NCBI GenBank assembly: GCA_028274465.1
Contig: CM051457.1
Span: 61,938,899-62,002,898 of the forward strand
Source of the DNA: Plantago ovata
Lineage: Eukaryota; Streptophyta; Magnoliopsida; Lamiales; Plantaginaceae
Direction: 5' to 3'
Length of the DNA stretch: 64,000 bases
A model generated the notes under the pieces. That model did no database searches. It saw only the letters and a program-made list of their open reading frames with translations, and was not told where the DNA came from. The stretch's first letter is position 1; the number at the start of each line of letters is the position of its first letter. Below, in pieces: positions 56,042 to 64,000 of the stretch. The position numbers were made by a program, and so were the translations under genes.

Positions 56042-57040
56042 ATAAAAAGGCACTGTCAGGACATATTTATACAAGAGAGATTTATGTCAGCTGTCAAAAT
56101 ATACCAAAATTTTAATCTCAGCCTCACTGTTTCCCATGTACTATCTTGTTGTAAATTGCAAAAATGTTGAAGTTCAACAATTACAACCCATCTTCTATTG
56201 CATTAAAATTATGAAAATACTACAGCCAAAGGGAAAAGAACAATATATCTGGAATCTGGATTATGTTCCTCCTCTGGTTTACATGGTGAAAGGCCATCGG
56301 TATAAGTTGGGTCACAATTTATCTGTATCGGGGCAATCATCACATATTGAACATTTATCTGCAGATTCAATTTCAAGAAACATGAGATGAGAACATAGAT
56401 AAGAATACAATTTAAAGTGAGATCCTATTTCATAATAATATATAAACCGTGCAAACCCGAAAATGTTAATGTTACATAATTAGACATTATAATTTCAATG
56501 ATATGATTCAGCAGAGTATACAGAGAAGTGACATAATTGAACTCTTTTATATTCAATTGTGCTTCAGCAATGCATAGTTTGTCATGTTCATCATTTAACA
56601 TTAATCGATACTAATTCAAAAATTTAAGAAGGAAATTTCAAGCATTCAGCATATATCCATATATAGAGCTCCACTATGAAACTTGACTCCATATGTTTAT
56701 GAGATGACCTTTACTCATGAGAAACAAGCATGTTCGGTTTTACAAAACAGTTAGCCAGAGTGATAGGTGCAGATGTCATCCATCCAAGATCACACACAAC
56801 ACGTTACTCGATCGAAACAATTACAATTACTTGAATTTTTCACACATGAGCTTTAGCCAAGAATCCTCCTTCAAGTAATCTCCCAGAATTGATACTGTAT
56901 CAATCATTAAGAAAACAAGATGTCAGTTAGCAATATGATTTACAATTAGCTACTTAAGGAGACTTGCATATATGATTGATATGTATATGAACATTTGAAT
57001 ATGCAAACACAGTACAGACAGAAACATAATATATTCATAC
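56042..57040. other. Intergenic or NLR 3' region
   Basis: AT-rich. On the minus strand an acceptor-like ATACAG at about 56895 precedes a short frame (ILGDYLKEDSWLKLMCEKFK, stop at 56833), possibly a last exon; weak evidence. Confidence 0.25.
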
Positions 57041-57319
57041 ATACATTTGCCTTTCTCATACCAAGAAGCACATCGTTGGGAGTAACTTCCTCAATTCAAT
57101 TGGTGTACCTGCAATTTGCAAATTAAAATTTATAAAAAGAAAAGGAAGGATGGTAGCACAAGGGAACCATAGCATACTACTCATATAATAGAAACAGAAT
57201 AGATTCGAACAAATTCCCGAGTTGCTGATTGCAAGCGTACCTGGAGTGATGCGGTGGCAATTGCACCATTGGACCGGCAAGATAAGGTAATAGGGGAAAG
57301 CTGTGGCTGAGATATACGC

Positions 57320-57466
57320 CATGGATGAACAGCCTGATTGAATTTCAAAACACCAATCCGAAATTCCGAATTTATCGATAAGCAAGACAAGGTAATAAAA
57401 TACGCCATGGATGAAAACCCGATTAAAGTTCAAAACCTTAATCTGAAATTCCCAATTTATCGATTT
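57320..57466. repeat. Tandem duplication at the NLR 3' end
   Basis: CGCCATGGATGAA...AAATTC(C/G)(C/G)AATTTATCGAT appears twice (about 57317-57377 and 57403-57463) with divergence. It covers the region just after the NLR stop. Confidence 0.6.
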
Positions 57467-59007
57467 GGTTCATCGGGCGCCCTCCGATTATGTCGACTAT
57501 AAGGTCATAATTTCCTCCTTGTTGTTGCTCTTCCCGTATTTGCGTTGCTGATATCTCTGCGGAGTCACTGCAATTATACACCTTGATTGATACAAGCGTC
57601 ATTAGCTCTGAGAATATCAAAGGGATTTCCTCCAATTTGTACATAGATTAAAGTTCTAACTGCTCGAGGGAAGGGAAATGAGAAGGGTCCTCTACTATCC
57701 ACCTCACTAGATAATTGCACGAAAAACATTCTCAAATGTCTCAATTTCTCGAATTACCCGTCAACTGATGACTCCCACTCTTCTCCTATGAACGCATTCG
57801 ATTGTAGACAGAGACTTTCGAGATTTGGCAATGAACCCACAATTGTCATATTTTCCCACGGTGTTTTTGTCCTATCCAAAGTCAACTTTCTTAGGTAACT
57901 TGGATATTTGGATATTTTCCCACGGGGAATTCTTACACCAAACCACAGCTTCTCTAGCTCATGACAATGAACCCAGTTATCAAAGCAAGGTGGCGGTTCC
58001 ATCTTGTCATCATGATAATAATGGATTTGCATGATTTTTATATTGGAATCCTATCGAGCACAATATCACTCGATACTCTTACTCCTTTCAGAGTCTGCAA
58101 ATTCTCAAGTACAAAACCACTTCCTGCCGGAGGATCTGGCAGAATGATGTTTGTATAGAATCCACCACAAGCAACAAGATGCTTAAGGCGCCACTATTTC
58201 TGTATTTCAACTAGTAGGCTGTAACTTGTATCTCCACTAAGAATCAAGGTCCCCAAATTCAGTGCCCAACATATTGAAGACAACAAGTATAATTCATCAC
58301 TCCTGATTGATAACTTTAGGAATCGTAGATTAAAAGGTTTTATGTTAGCTTCAACTAAATGTCCGCAATACGAAGAAAAGACAAGAACTCGTAACAAGCT
58401 TAACCCTGAGATTTTCTGGTGGAGAATGCTCACTCTTGAACCAAATGAAAGACCGAGATAATCCCCCCTGTTGCATACCTCGATATGATATACAACCATT
58501 TTCATGAACAACTACGCGACGCTGACCTTCTATTGAATTTGGTAAGCTGACCACACCATCATCTACGTAAAGAAACTTTTCTTTTCGAGCTTCATTTATG
58601 CATAGATCCCTTACGTAATGGATTGTTAAAAATTTCTTTTGTCGTCTATGATTTGGCTTGTTGACTATGACCAAGTTTGTTCTACAAAGATCTTTTAGAC
58701 ACTCCGATGCAGCTTCATCCAACGTTTTACATACATTGTTGGCTTTAAGAATCCATCGGCAACCGATAGCTTAGTGACCTCAGAGACTCGAATTTTAGCA
58801 TCCTCAGCAAAGCATCCCAAGTACAGAAAACAAGGTTTCAAATGGATAGGCAATTGGTGGTAACTTAAAGATAGTATCTTCATGAAATGGTCATTGTCTT
58901 CTATACCTATGATGGACCTAGTATTTCTCCCTACATGCTCCCAATGGTCTCGTGTTCGATTAGACCCTTTAAGTAGCCCACGGATTACAACTATAGCTAA
59001 AGGAAGC
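57438..59007 (-). pseudogene. NLR disease-resistance gene, 3' part (R1/RPP13 type), truncated
   Basis: Minus strand from 59007: LPLAIVVIRGLLKGSN (the GLPLA motif without its Gly), ILSLSYHQLPIHLKPCFLYL (RNBS-D), a frameshift near 58740, then LDEAASECLKDLC and IHYVRDLCINEA in place of the usual IHDLLRDLC (MHD-region motif). Leucine-rich repeats follow (58390-57754: LRVLVFSSYCGHL, NLRFLKLS, LNLGTLILSG, NLESLCLQSN), with a C-terminal tail LEEIPLIFSELMTLVSIKVY ending at 57438. At least three frame breaks. NLRs detect pathogen effectors; this one lacks the coiled coil, P-loop and most of NB-ARC, cut away by the element at 59008. Confidence 0.85.
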
Positions 59008-60083
59008 TGATAAACGAGATTTTCATACTCAATTAATCAAATAAATTTATTTTTAGCCAAAGGCTACTCACAACTTCAACGAAAACCAAGGCACGTAGTG
59101 TAGAAGTAAGATAACCCCGAGTGTCGATCTCTAAGGACTATAACTAGCTTTAACTAATTTAACTTAAAATATAAAATCAGAAAACCATTTAGCAAAGGTT
59201 TTTCTTATCAATTATGATGGAAGTTAGTGATAGTATGATCGTTGTAAGCATCGGGTTCTAATTACACATGAAGTACTTGAAGTTTGTATAGAAATCTATG
59301 ATCATGAAAATTGTCCTAGTGTTTCTTTCAATTTAACACTAATCTACGAAGATAGATGGCTTAGATAGATCAAGGAAATAAAATAATAAATCAAGTCTTA
59401 AACGCGCGAAGCCACTCATGCATAACTAAGAACCCTAGCTATGAATTCACATACTATCACCAACCTTAGATTTAGCTCCTCATGTATAAATCGCAATCAA
59501 CAAGCATAATCAAGTCAAGAATCAATGAAAACATGTTGAATTGAATAAACAAAAGCAGTAAAATCGTGAGATACAAGTTACCAACAAAGGTTGTCAATCT
59601 CCGGTGAATTGCTAACTCACAAGCAAGAATCGAGAATCAAAGATGTCCAATCTCTATGCTTAAGCTTCCAACTCAATAAGAAAGAGTCTTCTATGCTAAT
59701 AATTCCCAGAACAAGCTCTAGAGAATTTGTCTCTCAAAATAAGGTGAAAATGTATGAAAAACGACTAAAATAGGTGAAACTATATATAGCTGACGAAACG
59801 TGGGGGGCGAACCGCCCCAGACGCCAGGCGATTCGCCTGGGACGTCCAAGTCGGTGGCCTCCGAGATTTTGGCTTTGGTTTCCTTTTTTGGACTCGATGT
59901 TGCCTTCTAGTGAAACGTGTCACTATTCTAATAAAATGTTTTATAAAAACCTGAAATATGCAAAGAAAAGGGAAACGTGTCACTATTCTAATAAAATGCA
60001 TTAAAATATAAGCTAAATTAACCTAGAGGATAGCTAAATTGGTGAAAAAGACTCGAATGAAATTGTAAAATACACGTTCATCA
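59008..60083 (-). repeat. 3' LTR of Athila-like no. 3
   Basis: 1076 bp; the plus strand begins TGATAAAC and ends GTTCATCA. TATATATAG lies at about 59780-59790 with palindromes GGCGATTCGCC and GGGGGCGAACCGCCCC at 59803-59840. More diverged than the other Athila LTRs, so another subfamily or older. Confidence 0.88.
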
Positions 60084-60846
60084 AACTCCCCAAACCGAAC
60101 ATTTGCTTGTCCTCAAGCAACTAAGCTATGCAAAAAACCAATGCAACACATAAAGTGGAGTCTCATGCCAAATGAAATGAACTAATCTATTGAATCTATC
60201 AAAAACTTATGAACAATGACCATATAAATCATAGCATGGATATTGGTTGAAGAATGCCTCGATTGACTCATACACATTCACATATGCACTATGTTAAACA
60301 AGCTAGTCTCTCGTAACATTCTCTACCTGGACCTAGTCAGTGACGACGCAATGAAACATGTTAAAATACGAATGGTTGTCCCGTTCCTATGAAACTGAGG
60401 ACTTACTACTGTTCACCGAGTTAAGACTTTCCCTCAAAGAGGTCGAACCAATACTGGCTCTCATCAAACGAAGGAGGGTTCCCTAAAAGATCACACTCCC
60501 CTATTCTACCCATCTCTCAAGCAAAGTCATAAACTAATCACCACTTCCTGAATGGCAGGACGAGGGTGGTCTAGAACAGATGACACTCAAATAAACAAAA
60601 GGCAAACTTTACAACTCGATTACGAACATTACAAGAATTGAAAAACGAGACAAACACTTTGCTAAACTGCTTTTTGGCTTTCTTTGGACCCTTCTATGCT
60701 CTTTTGGGATCTTTTCTTTTATTTTTTTGCCTTTCCAGATTTCTGGAAATTTTCGATTTTTCTCTCTCCATTTATTTTTTTTTTCTTTGTAGCCAGCAGT
60801 AGCACAACGAAAAATAAGTTACAATGACACACAAACGACCTCCCAA

Positions 60847-60976
60847 AACCTATTCGAAAGAATAGGTTAGAGAACAAACTTTACGAAAAGAAAAACAAAC
60901 TCACAGCACTCAAAATCGAAAAACAAGTCATAATGATAGCATAACCCCTCCCCAAACCTATTCGTTAGAATAGGTT
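60847..60976 (-). repeat. Paired hairpins, Athila-like no. 3
   Basis: AACCTATTC-GAAA-GAATAGGTT (60847-60868) and AACCTATTC-GTTA-GAATAGGTT (60955-60976), plus-strand reading. The stems are the same as in the other copies. The purine tract follows on the minus strand at 60795-60669. Confidence 0.75.
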
Positions 60977-60990
60977 TCAAACAAAGGATG

Positions 60991-61643
60991 AGTAGCAGAG
61001 CTACTAGACCAAGTGAATGGCAGAGATGCTTCCTTTTCATGTGCTTTGTCCAAGTCACGGGAGCAATCTCGCCTTTCTTCATCCTTTCATTTCTGACATC
61101 ACTGTAGAAGGCTTCAGTTTCTTCATCAGTGGCAGTGATGTCATCTTCAGTTCCAGTAGTTGGAATCTGAAAGATGTTTGCTAAATCAATCCATTTCAGG
61201 ATGATTTGCACTCCTTGATCTGTGGCAGAAATCACTTTTTCAGTGACTCCTTGTCCATCAGTAAGGGTTTGGACTTTTGCATTATTGTAGAATTCCATGG
61301 TGTCCAGCATGCTCACTTGTTTAGTGCGAGCAGTTATGAAGAAAAGTAGGCCTTGTTGATTAATAAAATTCAACGCCTCTTCGTTTTCTTCGTCCAGTTC
61401 TTGTTCATAGAAGTATCTAATCTACTTCTCTTTGGCAAATCCACCCCATTGCATCATCTGCTCACACTTTGCAGTATCGAGATATGCAGGAGGCATGGGT
61501 CTTTCAGTGATTCTATTGTTAGACAACACGATCTTCACCGTATTTTTCACCGGAGTTTCAACCGGAGTAGGAGCAGTGCTTTTTCCAGCACTGTCTTCCT
61601 TTGAGGATTTTGAGGTCTTAGAAGATTGTCTTTTGGGAGCCAT
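60991..61643 (-). pseudogene. SIRE no. 3 accessory gene, N-terminal part
   Basis: Starts MAPKRQSSKTSKSSKEDSAG at 61643. It shares CEQMMQWGGFAKEK, NQQGLLFFITARTKQ, MEFYNNAKVQTLTDGQGVTE, IILKWIDLANIFQIPTTG and FYSDVRNERMKKGE with SIRE no. 1. One TAG stop lies at about 61421. Cut at LGLVALL by the join with Athila no. 3. Conserved start codon and upstream TATA support a separate gene. Confidence 0.68.
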
Positions 61644-61791
61644 CTCTTATATAGTAGTTGTGGTTTGAGAGATGTACGAAAAAGAGATTTTTCTTTTTGA
61701 CCGGAGGTACAGTAATTCAGAGCACAGGCTAGAAAAATTTGCAGACAAAGGAAATGTGAGTTAAATAATTTTATCTTTCTCTAAATATTCA

Positions 61792-61799
61792 CTTATATA
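61792..61799 (-). promoter_or_regulatory. TATA box for SIRE no. 3 accessory gene
   Basis: TATATAAG on the minus strand, about 150 bp before the ATG at 61643. The position equals that in SIRE no. 1. Confidence 0.6.
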
Positions 61800-62645
61800 G
61801 TATCTCATTTAGGTGAGAAGCTCAATGGTTTTGAGTTCTCGGCAAGGGTAAAACAGAGATTCATTGTGTTAGTGGAGCCTTTGCATTAAATGCGTAGTGG
61901 ACAACTAATATAAAACCGTAAGAGCATACTTTCTCTTTGTAATATCAACCGTTGGATCAAAAACTGCTTTAAAATCAATGGCCACTATTGTATTTCATGT
62001 CATGATTAACAACGAGTTTATCTATGCCATGATTAACGTCACAAATTGATTGTACCTTGATTCACGGGATTTGATCTCTTTTACTCCAACGCTAATTGCT
62101 TGCTGAAGTAAATAAGAATCTTTTCAGCATTTTATTCAAATTGACTTTAGCACTTACCTTTTCAAGTAACAAGCCTTGTATTTGCTGAAAATTCCCCCTT
62201 AATCAAATATCTCATATTTCTTTAAGGTAAAAGACATTTCTGAGTTCCCGTCTCAGCAAATTCTTTTATATTAAGATATCCTTAGGTAAAATTCGAGAAG
62301 TATTTTTGCTCTTTGCTGAGTTCCCGTCTCATATCTTTCTTTTGATACTTGAATACCTGTTTCAGTATCCTTGATTGTCTGAATGCCAGTTTCAGCAATC
62401 TTGGAAATTTTTCTTTACTGATTACCCGTCTCAGTAAGTGATCAAGTTTCTAACAAACACCCGGTTTGAAGGACTTACTTCCTGAATGCCTGTTTCAGCA
62501 AACATATAGTGTACAATCATTTCTTTTTAGAGAAGTCAGTGGAAGGGACTTTATAAGGAATACATATAAGTAATCATTGGCTTGTTGAATGCCTGTTTCA
62601 GCAATCCACCAAATGTATCCCTTTTTATTGAGGTAGTTCAATCAA
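61800..62645 (-). promoter_or_regulatory. SIRE no. 3 intergenic region
   Basis: Non-coding between RNase H and the accessory gene. 61800-62030 is conserved with SIRE no. 1 (AAATGCGTAGTGG, CCGTTGGATC, TTTCATGTCATGAT). The repeat array lies at 62240-62601. Confidence 0.5.
62240..62601 (-). repeat. Array of seven CTGAATGCCTGTTTCAG-type inverted repeats, copy 2
   Basis: Plus-strand copies begin near 62240, 62318, 62350, 62378, 62416, 62483 and 62585, in the same order as 11553-11935. Confidence 0.65.
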
Positions 62646-63662
62646 TCAAAGGTTATACTTTAGCATTTCGAACCTATTACCTGGTAGGGGCTTGGTGAAG
62701 ATGTGAGCAAGTTGATCATCAGTACCTACTTTTACAACCTCAATGTCTCCTTTTTCCACATGATCTCTAATGAAATGATGTCTAATATCAATGTGCTTTG
62801 TCCTTGAGTGGAACTTAGGATTTTGCGTGATAGCAATAGCACTTGTATTATCACAAAAGATTGGTGTTTTCTTTGCTGAAATACCATAATCTCTTAATTG
62901 TTGCTGAATCCATAGGATTTGAGTTGTGCAACAACCATCCGCAATGTATTCAGATTCAGTGGATGAATTGGCAACACAGGTTTGCTTCGTGCTGAACCAT
63001 GATATTAATCTTGTACCTAGAAACTGACAAGTTCTAGAAGTACTTTTTCTACCAAGAGTTGATCCTCCATGATCAACATCAGAATAACAAACCAATTCCA
63101 ATCCATAATCTTTTGGATACATTAATCCAACATTGACTGTACCTTTGACATATTTCAGTATCTTAAGTGCCTTTTTGTAGTGTGATTCTCTTGGATCAGA
63201 TTGGAATCTTGCACACACACAAACAACATACTGAATGTCAGGTCTACTTGCTGTTAAATACAACAAAGAACCAATGAGCTTCCTATACTTGTGTTCATCA
63301 ACACTTTTATCTTGTTTTGTGTAGCCCAATTTGGTACCAACGCTCATGGGGATCTTTTCAGGTTTTTCTTCCTCTTTGATCCTGAACTTTATGAGCATTT
63401 CCTTTGCAAACTTTGCTTGATTTATGAATATTCCATCTTTGAGTTGCTTGACTTGCAATCCTAGGAAATAATTCAATTTACCCGTCATACTCATTTCAAA
63501 CTTGTTTGTCATGAGTTTGGCAAAATCACCACAAAGTTGCTTGTCCTTAGATCTAAATATTATGTCATCCACATAAATATGGATTAAGAGTATTTTACCA
63601 TCATGGTTCATAGTAAATAAGGTTTTGTCAACTTCACCTTTCTTGAAACCATTATCTAGCAA
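62646..63662 (-). CDS. SIRE no. 3 RT C-terminal part and RNase H
   Basis: 338 codons uninterrupted: VDKTLFTMNHDGKILLIHIY, YVDD catalytic motif (IYVDDIIFRSKDKQLC), GKLNYFLGLQVKQLKDGIF, YLTASRPDIQYVVCVCARFQ, KYVKGTVNVGLMYPKDYGLE, then RNase H with YSDVDHGGSTLGRKSTSR, NSSTESEYIADGCC and IFCDNTSAIAITQNPKF. It ends near LPGNRFEMLKYNL. The best-preserved pol stretch of the SIRE family here, but only part of a larger broken polyprotein. Confidence 0.88.
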   Translation of the reverse strand: MLDNGFKKGEVDKTLFTMNHDGKILLIHIYVDDIIFRSKDKQLCGDFAKLMTNKFEMSMTGKLNYFLGLQVKQLKDGIFINQAKFAKEMLIKFRIKEEEKPEKIPMSVGTKLGYTKQDKSVDEHKYRKLIGSLLYLTASRPDIQYVVCVCARFQSDPRESHYKKALKILKYVKGTVNVGLMYPKDYGLELVCYSDVDHGGSTLGRKSTSRTCQFLGTRLISWFSTKQTCVANSSTESEYIADGCCTTQILWIQQQLRDYGISAKKTPIFCDNTSAIAITQNPKFHSRTKHIDIRHHFIRDHVEKGDIEVVKVGTDDQLAHIFTKPLPGNRFEMLKYNL

Positions 63663-64000
63663 GAACTTAGCTAAGGTATCATACCAAGCTCTTGGTGCTT
63701 GATTTAGACCATATACAGCTTTCTAAAGCTTGTATACCATCTTGGTTTCTGAGGGAAGTTCAAAGCCAGGAGGTTGTTCTAAGTAGACTTCTTCAGCAAG
63801 TTCACCATTTAGGAATGCACTTTTAACATCCATTTGATAAACAATGATGTCATTGTGAGCAGCAAAGGCCAAGAAAAGTCTAATTGCATCCAATCTTGCA
63901 ACTGGTGCATAAGACTCATCATAGTCCAATCCTTCAGTCTGGCAGTAACCTTGAGCAACTAGACACCCACTTTGTACCAATTGCTTTCTTTCCTTCGGCA
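63663..64000 (-). pseudogene. SIRE no. 3 reverse transcriptase, N-terminal part
   Basis: [71 protein letters not shown], then a TAG at about 63723 (family text continues with Gln, so CAG to TAG). Another short region leads to 63662. Continues beyond the window. Confidence 0.82.

Larger units (their letters stand above)
59008..60990 (-). mobile_element. Athila-like no. 3, 3' fragment
   Basis: Minus strand: 3' internal region (60990-60084) then the 3' LTR (60083-59008). Internal text matches 7570-8500 of element no. 1, including the paired hairpins and purine tract. It stops abruptly near 60990, where SIRE no. 3 accessory gene begins. No TSD can be read because the other end is missing. Confidence 0.88.
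60991..64000 (-). mobile_element. SIRE-type Copia no. 3, partial
   Basis: Minus strand: RT (from 64000), RNase H, spacer with seven inverted repeats, TATA box, accessory gene N-terminus, then an abrupt join to Athila no. 3 near 60990. It continues past the right edge. It is collinear with 13400-10310 of SIRE no. 1 and clearly the same family. Confidence 0.88.

Noticed and set aside
57060..57433. Open frames after the NLR stop as a separate gene
   Set aside because: They lie in the tandem-duplicated 3' region of the NLR remnant and show no family text.

Overview
This window is repeat-dense nuclear DNA of a flowering plant. A self-incompatibility S1-like gene and an R1/RPP13-type NLR point to a eudicot, probably an asterid; that placement is inference. 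Almost everything is transposon, and most elements can be delimited by their target-site duplications (TSDs). Only one host gene looks intact: the S1-like secreted-protein gene at 18856-19296 (+). A broken NLR remnant lies at 57438-59007 (-).

Region by region. 1-18641: a SIRE-type Copia element on the minus strand, running off the left edge and with a truncated 5' LTR. A complete Athila-like Gypsy element (1513-9692, TSD CTGAA) sits inside its accessory gene. 18642-22579: host DNA with the S1-like gene, a possible LINE remnant, palindromic arrays and a short solo LTR. 22580-51542: a long-LTR Copia element on the minus strand (TSD GCTGC), probably Angela/BARE-like. It contains a Del/Tekay-like solo LTR (23010-25599, TSD AAGAA) in its 3' LTR and a second Athila-like element (31339-47955, TSD GTACT) in its gag. 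That Athila is itself split by a second SIRE-type Copia (36130-44160, TSD GTACA), which holds a 100-N assembly gap. 51543-59007: a CACTA transposon (51912-54148, TSD CTA), a hAT-like MITE, and the 3' half of the NLR. The NLR is cut at its GLPLA motif by a third Athila-like LTR. 59008-64000: that Athila fragment fused to a third SIRE-type element, both on the minus strand.

How the parts work. The two larger Athila-like copies have gag, zinc knuckle and aspartic protease but no reverse transcriptase, RNase H or integrase, so they look non-autonomous. They carry a second ORF preceded by what looks like an internal promoter and a spliced leader. The SIRE-type elements carry a very large extra gene after pol. 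It has its own conserved TATA box and, upstream, an array of seven short inverted repeats. The N-terminal part of that gene resembles the Athila second ORF. So two unrelated retrotransposon superfamilies at this locus appear to carry a related accessory gene, each as a separate transcription unit. This is the most interesting signal in the window. Nearly all coding regions are decayed by stops and frameshifts.
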